From contig JALVCQ010000086.1 of NCBI GenBank assembly GCA_027009805.1, positions 1-33,139 on the forward strand: a stretch of DNA of 33,139 nt, written 5' to 3'. Positions 1-7,644 of this stretch are shown here, piece after piece (the first letter of the stretch is position 1; each line of letters starts with the position of its first letter). The notes beneath the pieces are model-generated. The model did no database searches. It saw nothing but the letters and a program-made list of their open reading frames with translations, and was not told the DNA's origin. Origin of the DNA: Bacteroidota bacterium. Lineage in GTDB: Bacteria; Bacteroidota; Bacteroidia; JAADEI01; JALVCQ01. The position numbers and the translations under genes were made by a program.

Positions 1-161
1 TGGAAGAAGCGCTGCGGTTGAAAACCGGGGCGCGCAGCCTTCGCGGGGTGGTCGAAAAGGTGCTGCTCGACTACATGTTCAATATTCGGGACTATCAGGG
101 GCAGACCCTTCGGATCGACGGAGAAGAGGTGCGGCGCCGTTTACAGCGGGCCGCGGCCTAA
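1..161 (+). CDS. clpX: ClpX, ATP-dependent protease ATPase subunit (3' end only)
   Basis: The reading frame enters at base 3 and ends with TAA at 159-161, giving the last 52 residues of a protein. The stretch KTGARSLRGVVEKVLLDYMF closely resembles the sensor-2 region of ClpX, where the arginine of GAR contacts nucleotide; the tail after it is short, as in Bacteroidota ClpX. ClpX is the AAA+ unfoldase that feeds substrates to ClpP in the cytoplasm. The N-terminal zinc domain and Walker motifs lie outside the window, so a related AAA+ protein such as HslU is not fully excluded, but the KTGAR-LR pattern favours ClpX. Confidence 0.8.
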   Translation, partial: EEALRLKTGARSLRGVVEKVLLDYMFNIRDYQGQTLRIDGEEVRRRLQRAAA

Positions 162-172
162 ACGGCCCGTCG

Positions 173-1021
173 ATGCGGGTGCGCCGCCTTTCTCGGGAGC
201 AGTGGGCCGAGCGGGCGTGGTCGGTGGCGGCCACCTATTTTCATACGCCGGAGTGGTATGAGGTCTGGGCGCGCTGGCAGGGATGGACGGTATTTGCGTT
301 GGAATTTGGCTCGGACGGGTGGATGCCCGTGGCGGTGCGGGGACGCCGGGCGATGAGCTCGCCGCCGGGCACCTATGGCGGCCCGGTGACGTATTCCACC
401 GGACGGTGGGAGCGGCTGTGGGAAGCGGCCCGCCGTTGGGCACGGCGGGAAGGCCTGACCTTGCAGATGCTGACGATCCAGCGCCCGCCGTGGCCGGCGC
501 AACGCTGGGAAACCTACGTGGCGGTGCTGCCGCCGGCGGCCGAGCGGATTCCGCGGGAATGGCGGGCCACGCATCGAAATTATTGGCGGCGCACCTATCG
601 CGGGGAGATGACGGTGAAAGCCCTCACGGTGGACAACCTCGATGACTATCTGGCGCTTTATACCATAAATTATGAGCGGTGGGAAGAAAAACGCCTTCGG
701 TATGATGGGGCGTTTTTTGAGATGCTGCTGGGCCTGCGCGGCGTAAACGGCTTGCTGGCCTATCAGGACGGTGCGGTGGTGGCGGGCATCGTCGCGTTTG
801 CGCATCCGCATTCGATGTTTCACTGGCATGCGTTGCGCCATCCCGACCGAAAGGACGCCCTGGGCGCTTATCGGGTGCATTACGAGATGATGGCGCGGGC
901 GGTGGCGCTGGGCATCCATCGTTATGATATGTTGCCGGCACCGTTGCAGCGGGCCGAGCAGATAGCCTTTTACAAGCGGGGGTTTGGAGCGGTGCCGGCG
1001 TCGGTGTGGTGGACCGCGTGA
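173..1021 (+). CDS. FemAB/GNAT-like acyltransferase
   Basis: A 282-residue soluble protein that starts 11 bp after the clpX stop and is probably co-transcribed with it. The N-terminal half has the FHTPEWYEVW and PPGTYGGPV patterns common in FemAB-like proteins annotated as BioF2-like acetyltransferases. The C-terminal half (about residues 125-275) has the GNAT-like run in which a substrate-facing strand (GLLAYQDGAVVAGIVAF) is followed by FHWHALR and a final FYKRGFGA. Family members transfer amino acids or acyl groups to peptidoglycan, lipids or sugars using aminoacyl-tRNA or acyl-CoA. The substrate cannot be read from the sequence. The gene is unusually rich in Trp and Arg. Family-level assignment is fairly secure, function is not. 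Confidence 0.7.
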   Translation: MRVRRLSREQWAERAWSVAATYFHTPEWYEVWARWQGWTVFALEFGSDGWMPVAVRGRRAMSSPPGTYGGPVTYSTGRWERLWEAARRWARREGLTLQMLTIQRPPWPAQRWETYVAVLPPAAERIPREWRATHRNYWRRTYRGEMTVKALTVDNLDDYLALYTINYERWEEKRLRYDGAFFEMLLGLRGVNGLLAYQDGAVVAGIVAFAHPHSMFHWHALRHPDRKDALGAYRVHYEMMARAVALGIHRYDMLPAPLQRAEQIAFYKRGFGAVPASVWWTA

Positions 1022-1026
1022 GGGAG

Positions 1027-1058
1027 CCGTAGGGGGCAGCGTCGCTGTGCCCCTACGG
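1027..1058. repeat. Imperfect palindrome, CCGTAGGGG...CCCCTACGG type
   Basis: Six bases after the acyltransferase stop codon the sequence CCGTAGGGG is answered by CCCCTACGG at 1050-1058, with CAGCG and CGCTG inside. One arm is a base longer than the other. It has the same outer arms as the perfect palindrome at 1237-1266, so the two belong to one repeat family. It could fold as a hairpin at the 3' end of the upstream transcript, but no T-tract follows. Confidence 0.6.
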
Positions 1059-1071
1059 AATATCGAACGCC

Positions 1072-1149
1072 GAACACCGATTTTTGATTTAAGGTATTAT
1101 TTTAATTTATCATTTTTGTTCTTAAATCGGCGTTCGTTCATCGGTGTTC
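1072..1149. repeat. 78-bp AT-rich inverted-repeat element, copy A
   Basis: The element is bounded by a perfect 10-bp inverted repeat (GAACACCGAT at 1072-1081 and ATCGGTGTTC at 1140-1149), with an inner 8-bp pair (GATTTAAG at 1086-1093, CTTAAATC at 1121-1128) around an AT-rich core. A copy of the same length with about seven mismatches lies at 32497-32574. In this copy only, a second 10-bp pairing is possible (1064-1073 with 1127-1136) that crosses the first and so competes with it. Both copies lie 30-50 bp downstream of a plus-strand stop codon. No coding potential was seen. Confidence 0.8.
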
Positions 1150-1187
1150 TGCAATTGGCATCAGTCTCTTAACCCCACCCCTGGCCT

Positions 1188-1217
1188 CCTCCCCGCTTGC
1201 GGGGAGGGGAGTTTTTT
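1188..1217 (+). terminator. Hairpin plus T6, terminator-like (possibly a dispersed palindrome)
   Basis: A perfect 9-bp stem CCTCCCCGC/GCGGGGAGG with a TT loop (1188-1207) is followed four bases later by six T residues (1212-1217). This has the form of an intrinsic terminator for transcription from the left. A two-base loop is tight, and similar CCTCCCCGC-GCGGGGAGG hairpins occur as dispersed repeats in many bacterial genomes, so termination is only one reading. Confidence 0.45.
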
Positions 1218-1236
1218 GATGTAGGGGAGACCGTTT

Positions 1237-1266
1237 CGTAGGGGCACGGCATGCCGTGCCCCTACG
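1237..1266. repeat. Perfect 30-bp palindrome
   Basis: CGTAGGGGCACGGCA at 1237-1251 is followed directly by its exact reverse complement at 1252-1266, with no loop base. Its outer arms match those of the imperfect palindrome at 1027-1058. It is not followed by a T-tract, so a terminator role is unlikely. Confidence 0.85.
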
Positions 1267-1351
1267 TCGCGTGAGGGGCCCGAAGGGCGCCGAGCCGTAA
1301 GGCAAGGCGGACCGCCCTTCGACAAGCTCAGGGACCGCCGCCCGTGGGGAA

Positions 1352-1388
1352 CACCCGCTGGCTGAGCGAAGTCGAAGCCACGCGGGTG
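1352..1388. repeat. Bulged hairpin with GAGCGAAGTCGA loop
   Basis: CACCCGC (1352-1358) pairs with GCGGGTG (1382-1388), and TGGCT (1359-1363) pairs with AGCCA (1376-1380). C1381 is bulged on the 3' side and the loop is 12 bases (1364-1375). The equivalent hairpin in copy B is at 32772-32808, where one C-G pair of the outer stem has become T-G, so pairing is kept. Confidence 0.7.
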
Positions 1389-1469
1389 GCGCAGGGTGTG
1401 GTGTGGGATGGTGGGCGGGCCGAGGCGGACAGCCGAGCCCGCAGGGGCCCGACCCGAAGGCGCCGACCG

Positions 1470-1504
1470 CGCCCGCTGCCTGAGCTTGTCGAAGGCAACG
1501 GGCG
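1470..1504. repeat. Mismatched hairpin with GAGCTTGTCGA-type loop
   Basis: CGCCCG (1470-1475) pairs with CGGGCG (1499-1504), and TGCCT (1477-1481) pairs with AGGCA (1493-1497). C1476 faces A1498 at the place where the hairpin at 1352-1388 has its bulge. The loop again reads GAGCnnnGTCGA in register with the other family members. The copy B equivalent is at 32889-32925. Confidence 0.65.
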
Positions 1505-1570
1505 AAAGGCGCCGGAGGGACACGCCCCAAGAATGATGATTCAATAGAAAGCCGGAAAGCCGACCGGCGG

Positions 1571-1588
1571 CGGCCTGTGCCGTTTTTT
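1571..1588 (+). terminator. Short hairpin plus T6 upstream of rpsL
   Basis: CGGC (1571-1574), loop CTGT, GCCG (1579-1582), then six T residues (1583-1588). The stem is only 4 bp, so it would be a weak intrinsic terminator. Its position just ahead of the rpsL promoter-like element would suit insulation of the ribosomal operon from upstream transcription. Confidence 0.3.
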
Positions 1589-1619
1589 CATGGCGATAGA
1601 TTTGGTAAGGCTGTTTTTT

Positions 1620-1627
1620 TACTTTTG
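1620..1627 (+). promoter_or_regulatory. Bacteroidota-type -7 promoter element of the rpsL operon
   Basis: TACTTTTG fits the Bacteroidota -7 consensus TAnnTTTG exactly and is followed by CA, as is common in this phylum. Transcription would start near 1634, leaving a leader of about 18 bases before the rpsL ATG at 1652. A TTTG lies upstream at 1601-1604, but the 15-bp spacing is shorter than the roughly 20 bp expected for a -33 element, so the -33 half is uncertain. Confidence 0.55.
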
Positions 1628-1651
1628 CAGCCCTTAAATGAAAAGGCCAGT

Positions 1652-2026
1652 ATGCCCACTATTCAACAGTTGATTCGCTTAGGGCGCAAACGAATTAAGA
1701 AAAAGAGCAGCTCGCCGGCGCTGGATGCGTGTCCGCAGAAGCGCGGCGTGTGTGTGCGGGTATATACCACCACGCCGAAGAAGCCGAACTCGGCGCTTCG
1801 GAAGGTGGCCCGTGTGCGGTTGAGCAACGGTAAAGAAGTGAACGCCTACATCCCGGGCGAGGGGCACAACCTGCAAGAACACTCGATCGTGTTGGTGCGG
1901 GGCGGCCGGGTGAAAGACCTGCCGGGGGTGCGCTATCACATCATTCGCGGGGCGCTGGACACCGCCGGCGTGGAGGGGCGGAAGCAGGCCCGCTCAAAAT
2001 ACGGCACGAAACGGCCCAAATCATAA
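1652..2026 (+). CDS. rpsL: 30S ribosomal protein S12
   Basis: S12 sits at the decoding centre of the small subunit. The start at 1652 gives 124 residues, the normal family length. The frame is open further upstream to 1577, but that extension would run through the -7 promoter element and resembles nothing in S12. Lys43 and Lys44 (TTPKKPNSA) and Lys88 followed by Asp-Leu-Pro-Gly are the wild-type residues at the classical streptomycin-resistance positions. It heads a same-strand run of 46 genes; rpsG follows after 6 bp. Confidence 0.98.
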   Translation: MPTIQQLIRLGRKRIKKKSSSPALDACPQKRGVCVRVYTTTPKKPNSALRKVARVRLSNGKEVNAYIPGEGHNLQEHSIVLVRGGRVKDLPGVRYHIIRGALDTAGVEGRKQARSKYGTKRPKS

Positions 2027-2032
2027 AACATT

Positions 2033-2500
2033 ATGCGGAAAGGAAGACCTCAAAAGCGGGAAATCGCTCCCGACCCGCGCTATAACGACGTGGTGGTGGC
2101 CAAGTTTATCAACAACCTGATGTGGAAGGGGAAGAAAACTCTGGCGGCGCGGATTTTTTACGATGCGATGGCGATTATTCGTGAGCGCACCGGCGAGGAC
2201 GAGTTGGAAGTGTTTAAGCAGGCGCTGGGCAACGTGATGCCGTCGGTGGAGGTGCGGAGCCGTCGGGTGGGCGGTGCCACGTTTCAGGTGCCCACGGAAG
2301 TGCGGTCGGATCGGCGCCTCTCATTGGGCATTAAATGGATTATCCGCTATGCCCGTCAGCGGCGGGCCAAGGGAATGGCGCAAAAGCTGGCCGCGGAGCT
2401 GCTGGCGGCCCGTCAGGGCGAAGGCGGCGCGGTGAAGAAAAAAGAAGATACGCACCGCATGGCGGAAGCCAACAAGGCGTTCGCCCATTTTCGCTTTTAG
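2033..2500 (+). CDS. rpsG: 30S ribosomal protein S7
   Basis: A protein of 155 residues, standard for S7, the primary binder that organises the 3' major domain (head) of 16S rRNA near the E site. The N-terminus MRKGRPQKREIAPDPRYND and the segments NNLMWKGKKTLA, PSVEVRSRRVGGATFQVP and RRAKGMAQKLAAELLAA are family hallmarks. There is no Shine-Dalgarno sequence before the ATG; this holds for most genes here and fits Bacteroidota. In bacteria where it has been tested, S7 represses its own operon; no such site could be identified here. Confidence 0.98.
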   Translation: MRKGRPQKREIAPDPRYNDVVVAKFINNLMWKGKKTLAARIFYDAMAIIRERTGEDELEVFKQALGNVMPSVEVRSRRVGGATFQVPTEVRSDRRLSLGIKWIIRYARQRRAKGMAQKLAAELLAARQGEGGAVKKKEDTHRMAEANKAFAHFRF

Positions 2501-2527
2501 CATTTTTTTAAGACGAATTCGGAAGTC

Positions 2528-4654
2528 ATGGCAAAGAACACGGGAAAGCTGAAAGACCGGGACCTGCGGAAATATCGGAATACGGGCATTATGGCCCATA
2601 TCGACGCGGGGAAGACAACCACCACCGAACGGATCCTCTTTTATACGGGGATTAACTATAAGATCGGCGAGGTGCACGAGGGGGCGGCCACGATGGACTG
2701 GATGGAGCAAGAGCAGGAACGGGGCATCACCATCACCTCGGCCACCACGCGGACGACGTGGACCTATAAGGGCGAGGAATATGTGATTAACATCATCGAC
2801 ACGCCCGGGCACGTGGACTTTACGGTGGAGGTGGAACGCAGCCTGCGGGTGCTGGACGGGGCCGTGGCGCTCTTCTGTGCGGTGGGCGGCGTGGAACCGC
2901 AGTCGGAAACGGTGTGGCGGCAGGCCAATAAATACGGCGTGCCGCGGATTGCCTTCGTCAACAAGATGGATAGGGTGGGGGCCGACTTTTTCCGCGTCTA
3001 TGAAGAGATCAAAACGCGGCTGGGCTCCACGCCCGTGCCGTTGCAAATTCCCATCGGGGCCGAAGAAAACTTTGAAGGCGTGATTGACCTCATCACGATG
3101 AAGGCCTATAAGTGGGATGAGGAGTCGAAGGGCGTCAAATACTGGACGGAAGAAATCCCTGAAAACCTGCGGGAAGAAGCCGAGCACTGGCGCAATCAGC
3201 TGCTGGAAATGGTGGCCGAAAGCGACGATGTGTTGATGGAAAAATTCTTCGAAGACCCCGAGAGCATCACCGAGGAGGAAATCCGCCATGCCGTGCGGAC
3301 GGCCACGATCAACCTGGACATCGTGCCGATGCTGTGCGGGTCGGCCTTTAAGAACAAGGGTGTGCAGTTGTTGCTGGATGCGGTGGCGGCCTATCTGCCC
3401 TCGCCGCTGGACCTGCCGCCGGTGAAGGGCGTCAATCCTAAAACGGGGCAGGAAGAGGTGCGGCGGCCCGACATTAACGACCCGTTCTGTGCGCTGGCCT
3501 TTAAGATTATGACCGACCGGTATGTGGGACGGCTGGCCTATTTCCGGGTGTATTCGGGGCAGTTGCAGGCCGGCTCGTATGTGTTGAACAACCGCTCGGG
3601 CAACAAAGAGCGGATTGCGCGGCTCTATCAGATGCATGCCAACAAGCAAAACCCGATTGATGAGGTGGGAGCCGGCGACATCGCCGCCGCAGTGGGGTTC
3701 AAGGACATTAAGACGGGCGACACCCTCACCGACGAAGCGCATCCGCTGCTGCTGGAAAGCATGGAGTTCCCCGAGCCGGTGATCTCGCTGGCCATCGAGC
3801 CGAAGACGCAGGAAGACGCCGATAAATTGTCGCTGGCGCTGGCCAAGCTGATGGAAGAAGACCCCACCTTTCAGGTGCGCACCGATGAAGAAACGGGGCA
3901 GACCATCATCAGCGGGATGGGCGAGCTGCATCTGGAAATTATCGTGGACCGTCTGCGGCGGGAGTTCGGCGTGCAAGTCAATGAAGGGCAGCCGCAGGTG
4001 GCCTATCGGGAAGCCCTCACCGACAACTTCACGCATCGGGAGGTGTTTAAGAAACAGACGGGCGGCCGCGGGAAATATGCCGACATTCAGTTTGAAATCG
4101 GTCCGGCGGATGAGGACGTCAAAGGCCTTCAGTTTGTGAATGAGATTGTGGGCGGCGCCATTCCCAAGGAATATATCCCGTCGGTGCAGAAGGGATTTGA
4201 AGAGGCGATGGAAAACGGCCCGCTGGCGGGTTATCCCGTCGATTCGATGAAGGTGCGGCTTTTCGACGGAAGCTTTCACCCGGTGGACTCCGACTCGATG
4301 TCGTTTGAAATCGCCGCCAAGATGGCCTTCCGTCATGCAGCGCAGAAAGCCGGGCCGGTGTTGATGGAGCCCATCATGAAGGTGGAAGTCATCACGCCCG
4401 AAGAACACATGGGCGACGTCATCGGCGACATCAACCGCCGACGGGGACAACTCCAGGGCATCGAAGCCCGGGGCAACGCCCAGGTGATCAAAGCACTGGT
4501 GCCGCTGGCCGAGCTGTTCGGCTACGTTACCACGTTGCGGACCATCACTTCCGGACGGGGCACCTCTACGATACAGTTTTCGCACTACGAACAGGTGCCG
4601 GCCAACGTGGCCGAAGAAGTGCTCGAAAAAGTGAAAGGCACCGTAAAAGCATAA
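2528..4654 (+). CDS. fusA: Elongation factor G
   Basis: EF-G is the GTPase that drives translocation of tRNA and mRNA on the ribosome and, with RRF, ribosome recycling. At 708 residues it has all five domains. GTPase motifs are intact: AHIDAGKT at 23-30 (P-loop), RGITITSA (switch I), DTPGHVDF (switch II), NKMD, and GSAFKNKGV as the fifth motif. The domain IV/V segments [28 protein letters not shown] are typical of bacterial EF-G. tuf does not follow; rpsJ comes next after 7 bp, an arrangement usual in Bacteroidota. Length and motifs point to the main housekeeping copy. Confidence 0.98.
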   Translation: MAKNTGKLKDRDLRKYRNTGIMAHIDAGKTTTTERILFYTGINYKIGEVHEGAATMDWMEQEQERGITITSATTRTTWTYKGEEYVINIIDTPGHVDFTVEVERSLRVLDGAVALFCAVGGVEPQSETVWRQANKYGVPRIAFVNKMDRVGADFFRVYEEIKTRLGSTPVPLQIPIGAEENFEGVIDLITMKAYKWDEESKGVKYWTEEIPENLREEAEHWRNQLLEMVAESDDVLMEKFFEDPESITEEEIRHAVRTATINLDIVPMLCGSAFKNKGVQLLLDAVAAYLPSPLDLPPVKGVNPKTGQEEVRRPDINDPFCALAFKIMTDRYVGRLAYFRVYSGQLQAGSYVLNNRSGNKERIARLYQMHANKQNPIDEVGAGDIAAAVGFKDIKTGDTLTDEAHPLLLESMEFPEPVISLAIEPKTQEDADKLSLALAKLMEEDPTFQVRTDEETGQTIISGMGELHLEIIVDRLRREFGVQVNEGQPQVAYREALTDNFTHREVFKKQTGGRGKYADIQFEIGPADEDVKGLQFVNEIVGGAIPKEYIPSVQKGFEEAMENGPLAGYPVDSMKVRLFDGSFHPVDSDSMSFEIAAKMAFRHAAQKAGPVLMEPIMKVEVITPEEHMGDVIGDINRRRGQLQGIEARGNAQVIKALVPLAELFGYVTTLRTITSGRGTSTIQFSHYEQVPANVAEEVLEKVKGTVKA

Positions 4655-4661
4655 ATGAGTT

Positions 4662-4982
4662 ATGGCCCAGAAAATGCGCATTAAACTGCGGTCTTACGAC
4701 CACCGGCTGGTGGACCGTGCGGCCCGCCAGATCGTGACCAACCTCAAAGGCAAAGTGCGGGGCGTGATCATCGCCGGCCCGATTCCGTTGCCCACCGAGA
4801 AAAAAATCTTTACGGTGTTGCGGTCGCCGCACGTAAACAAAAAGTCGCGGGAACAATTCCAGCTGGCTACGCATAAGCGCCTGCTGGAAATCTATAACCC
4901 CTCTCCGGAAGTGGTGGATGCCTTTATGAAGATGGACTTGCCCACCGGGGTGGACATCGACTTAAAAGTGTTGGAATCATGA
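4662..4982 (+). CDS. rpsJ: 30S ribosomal protein S10
   Basis: S10 is a 30S head protein; in bacteria studied it also pairs with NusB in antitermination. The 106 residues match the family ([17 protein letters not shown] near the start, then [28 protein letters not shown] in pieces). It opens the S10 cluster directly after fusA. Its last four bases overlap the start of rplC (ATGA), suggesting translational coupling. Confidence 0.98.
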   Translation: MAQKMRIKLRSYDHRLVDRAARQIVTNLKGKVRGVIIAGPIPLPTEKKIFTVLRSPHVNKKSREQFQLATHKRLLEIYNPSPEVVDAFMKMDLPTGVDIDLKVLES

Positions 4983-5599
4983 CCGGGCTGATCGGGAAGA
5001 AAATCGGAATGACTTCGTTCGTCAACGAAGAAGGCAAAAACGTCCCCTGCACGCTGTTGGAGCTGGGCCCTTGTGTGGTGACCCAGGTCAAGACCGCCGA
5101 AAGCGACGGCTACGAAGCGGTGCAGATCGCCTATGAACCCATCAAAGAAAGCCGCACGACCAAACCGTTGCTGGGCCATTTCAAAAAGGCCGGTGTGAAG
5201 CCGCATCGTATTCTGCATGAGATTCGCGGGCTGGAAAAAGAAGTGAAGCCGGGCGATGCGCTGACCATCACCGACATCTTCGAAGAAGGCGAGTTTGTGG
5301 ATGTGGTGGGCCGTTCAAAAGGGAAAGGCTTTCAGGGGGTGGTCAAGCGCCATGGCTTTGCGGGTGTGGGCGGCCGCACCCACGGCCAACACAACCGGGA
5401 GCGGGCGCCGGGGTCGCTGGGCGCCTCGTCGTTTCCTTCCCGCGTGTTCAAAGGCAAGCGGATGGCAGGGCGCATGGGCAATGAGCGCGTTAAAGTCTTT
5501 AACCTTCAGGTGGTCAAAATCATTCCCGAAGAAAACATCATGGTCGTGAAAGGGGCGGTGCCCGGCCCGCGCAACGGCTACGTATTGGTCCTTAAATAA
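4979..5599 (+). CDS. rplC: 50S ribosomal protein L3
   Basis: L3 is an early-assembly 50S protein whose loop reaches towards the peptidyl-transferase centre. It has 206 residues with the characteristic beginning [10 protein letters not shown] and the central [14 protein letters not shown] and [19 protein letters not shown] segments. The Gln in the [16 protein letters not shown] loop corresponds to the residue methylated by PrmB in other bacteria. It overlaps rpsJ by 4 bp and is followed by rplD after 8 bp. Confidence 0.98.
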   Translation: MTGLIGKKIGMTSFVNEEGKNVPCTLLELGPCVVTQVKTAESDGYEAVQIAYEPIKESRTTKPLLGHFKKAGVKPHRILHEIRGLEKEVKPGDALTITDIFEEGEFVDVVGRSKGKGFQGVVKRHGFAGVGGRTHGQHNRERAPGSLGASSFPSRVFKGKRMAGRMGNERVKVFNLQVVKIIPEENIMVVKGAVPGPRNGYVLVLK

Positions 5600-5607
5600 T
5601 TGCCGTC

Positions 5608-6234
5608 ATGAAAGCGGAAGTGATAGACATTACCACCGGACAGCCCACGGGCGAAAGCATCGAGCTGAACGATGCAGTGTTCGCGGGCCCCGTCCGGAAA
5701 CATCTTCTGTGGCGGGATGTGAAACGCATCCTGAACAACCGCCGCCAGGGAACCCACAAAACGAAAGAACGGGGCGAAGTGGCTTACTCGACCCGTAAAT
5801 TGTTTGCTCAGAAAGGACGGGGCATGGCCCGCCGCGGCAGCCGAAAAGCACCGCCGTTGCGGGGCGCCGGCACCATCTTCGGGCCCCGACCCCGGTCTTA
5901 TGAGGAAAAAATCAACAAAAAAGAAAAACGGGCCGCCCGCCGCAGCGCCCTCGCCGCCCTGATGCAACAGGGCCGCATTATCGTCGTGGACGACTTTACG
6001 ATGGACACGCCTAAGACGAAGGCGTTCCTGAAAATGTGGAAAAACCTGGAGCTGCCCACCCGAAAAGCCGCCCTTGTCAAAGACGACACCGACCCCAACC
6101 TCATCGCCGCCGGACGCAACGTGCCCAACGTGGCATTTCATCGGGCCGATTGCCTCAACACCTACCGGATCCTCCATGCCGGCACGCTGGTGATCACGCG
6201 CAAAGCCGCACAATTCATGAATGAAAATTTCTAA
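5608..6234 (+). CDS. rplD: 50S ribosomal protein L4
   Basis: L4 lines the exit tunnel with its extended loop and, in E. coli, also controls the S10 operon. It has 208 residues. The tunnel loop KERGEVAYSTRKLFAQKGRGMARRGSRKAPPLRGAG is present (about residues 52-87, cited in part) and is rich in Arg and Gly as expected. Macrolide-resistance insertions at this loop are not evident. It follows rplC after 8 bp and precedes rplW by 3 bp. No E. coli-like S10 leader was recognised upstream of the cluster. Confidence 0.97.
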   Translation: MKAEVIDITTGQPTGESIELNDAVFAGPVRKHLLWRDVKRILNNRRQGTHKTKERGEVAYSTRKLFAQKGRGMARRGSRKAPPLRGAGTIFGPRPRSYEEKINKKEKRAARRSALAALMQQGRIIVVDDFTMDTPKTKAFLKMWKNLELPTRKAALVKDDTDPNLIAAGRNVPNVAFHRADCLNTYRILHAGTLVITRKAAQFMNENF

Positions 6235-6237
6235 GCC

Positions 6238-6531
6238 ATGAAGGGAGTTATCAAACGGCCGATCATCACGGAGAAAGCCACCCAGCTGTCGGAGGTGCTG
6301 AATCAATATTCCTTCGTGGTCGATAAGAAGGCGACCAAGGAAGAAATCAAGCGGGAAATCGAGCAGCTTTACGGCGTCAAGGTCGTCAAAGTGCGCACCC
6401 ACATTATGCCGAAAAAGCCGAAATATCGATATACGCGGACCGCTATTATCCGCGGCGCCAAACCCTCCTTCAAAAAAGCGATCGTGACCCTGGCCGAAGG
6501 GAACGAAATCGACTTTTACAAAAACATTTAA
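6238..6531 (+). CDS. rplW: 50S ribosomal protein L23
   Basis: L23 sits at the tunnel exit and is the docking site for trigger factor and SRP. It has 97 residues with the family opening IKRPIITEKATQL and the core YSFVVDKKATKEEIKREIEQ. The exposed Glu expected to contact trigger factor lies within the FVVDKKATKEEIK segment. It is tightly packed between rplD (3 bp) and rplB (10 bp). Confidence 0.97.
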   Translation: MKGVIKRPIITEKATQLSEVLNQYSFVVDKKATKEEIKREIEQLYGVKVVKVRTHIMPKKPKYRYTRTAIIRGAKPSFKKAIVTLAEGNEIDFYKNI

Positions 6532-6541
6532 CGAGTAGGTC

Positions 6542-7369
6542 ATGCCGTTGAAACGACTTAAACCGATCACGCCGGGTTTGCGTGGCACCGTGTTGGTGGA
6601 CTATTCCCACCTGTCGAAGGTGGCGCCCGAGCGTTCGTTGCTCAAGCCCCTCAAGCAGAAAGCCGGCCGGAACAATCAGGGACGGCGCACCATGCGGTAT
6701 CGGGGCGGCGGCCATAAGCGCTACTATCGCATTATCGACTTTAAGCGGGACAAGGTCGGCATTCCGGGTGTGGTCAAGACGCTGGAATACGACCCCAACC
6801 GGACGGCGTTTATTGCGCTGGTGGCCTACAAAGACGGCGAAAAGCGCTACATCATCGCGCCGCAGGGCCTGGAAGTGGGCCAGACGGTGCTGAGCGGCCC
6901 CGAGGCGCCGGTGCAGCCGGGCAACACCCGCAAACTGAAAGAAATGCCGGTGGGGGTGACGATTCACAACGTCGAGTTGAACCCCGGCGCAGGCGGCGTG
7001 ATGGTTCGCGGCGCAGGCACCTCGGCGCAGCTGGTGGCGAAAGAGGGACGTTATGTGGTCATCAAGATGCCTTCCGGGGAAGTCCGGCGGGTGTTGGCGG
7101 AATGTCGGGCCACATTTGGAAGCGTCTCGAATCCCGACAACCGCCTGGTGAAAATCGGCAAAGCCGGACGCAACCGCTGGAAAGGACGCCGACCGCGAAC
7201 CCGCGGGGTGGCCATGAATCCCGTCGATCATCCCATGGGCGGCGGCGAAGGAAAGGCCAGCGGCGGACATCCCCGCTCCCGGACAGGCCTCTATGCCAAA
7301 GGAAAGAAAACACGCAAAAAGAATAAGCCCTCCTCAAAACTCATCATCGAGCGGCGTAAAAAACGATAG
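6542..7369 (+). CDS. rplB: 50S ribosomal protein L2
   Basis: L2 is needed for subunit joining and supports the peptidyl-transferase centre. It has 275 residues, with the OB-fold portion and SH3-like domain followed by the signature [17 protein letters not shown], in which His230 matches the conserved histidine long studied for peptidyl transfer. The C-terminal tail is very basic ([20 protein letters not shown]). It is followed by rpsS after 2 bp. Confidence 0.98.
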   Translation: MPLKRLKPITPGLRGTVLVDYSHLSKVAPERSLLKPLKQKAGRNNQGRRTMRYRGGGHKRYYRIIDFKRDKVGIPGVVKTLEYDPNRTAFIALVAYKDGEKRYIIAPQGLEVGQTVLSGPEAPVQPGNTRKLKEMPVGVTIHNVELNPGAGGVMVRGAGTSAQLVAKEGRYVVIKMPSGEVRRVLAECRATFGSVSNPDNRLVKIGKAGRNRWKGRRPRTRGVAMNPVDHPMGGGEGKASGGHPRSRTGLYAKGKKTRKKNKPSSKLIIERRKKR

Positions 7370-7371
7370 TC

Positions 7372-7641
7372 ATGGCACGTTCTCTCAAAAAAGGCCCCTA
7401 CGTCTCATGGAAGCTGCTGCGTAAAATCCAGCGGCTCAATGAAAGCGGAAAAAAGGAGACCATTAAAACATGGTCCCGTCGCTCCATGATCACCCCCGAC
7501 TTTGTGGGGCACACCATCGCAGTGCATAACGGGAAAAGCTTTATTCCCATTTACATTACCGAAAACATGGTGGGGCACCGCCTGGGGGAATTTGCGCCCA
7601 CGCGCATCTTCCGCGGTCATCCCGTCAAAAAAGGCAAATAA
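7372..7641 (+). CDS. rpsS: 30S ribosomal protein S19
   Basis: S19 forms a complex with S13 in the 30S head and contacts the A-site finger of the large subunit. It has 89 residues, starting [16 protein letters not shown] and containing the family signature around [20 protein letters not shown] and [14 protein letters not shown]. It sits in the classical L2-S19-L22-S3 order. Confidence 0.97.
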   Translation: MARSLKKGPYVSWKLLRKIQRLNESGKKETIKTWSRRSMITPDFVGHTIAVHNGKSFIPIYITENMVGHRLGEFAPTRIFRGHPVKKGK

Positions 7642-7644
7642 CCC

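Larger units (their letters stand above)
1269..1528. repeat. GC-rich mosaic dispersed repeat, copy A (about 260 bp)
   Basis: This segment matches 32689-32950 in the same orientation over its whole length, at roughly 90% identity by hand alignment; its middle (about 1310-1420) is almost identical. It is built from short modules: CCCTTCGACAAGCTCAGGG at 1315-1333, a bulged hairpin at 1352-1388 and another at 1470-1504. The hairpins share a 12-base loop of the form GAGCnnnGTCGA. Translations of it give strings such as FDFAQP and VPELVEGR, which are typical spurious products of this repeat type, so it is treated as non-coding. Confidence 0.85.

Noticed and set aside
1269-1528. CRISPR array or tRNA-like structure in the repeat region
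   Set aside because: The repeated motifs are irregularly spaced hairpins in mixed orientation, with no constant repeat-spacer unit, no cas gene and no cloverleaf.
1138-1547. Open frames on both strands inside the first repeat region
   Set aside because: Their products contain strings such as FDFAQP, LSLSKG and VPELVEGR, which are translations of the dispersed repeat. Matching frames occur in the second copy, which shows that the DNA and not a protein is repeated.
1577-1651. N-terminal extension of S12
   Set aside because: It runs through the promoter-like -7 element and would make S12 25 residues too long.
2321-4681. A 786-residue open frame on the minus strand opposite fusA
   Set aside because: It is the antisense shadow of a GC-rich, codon-biased gene; the product is His/Arg/Phe-rich without domain patterns and fusA on the other strand is beyond doubt.
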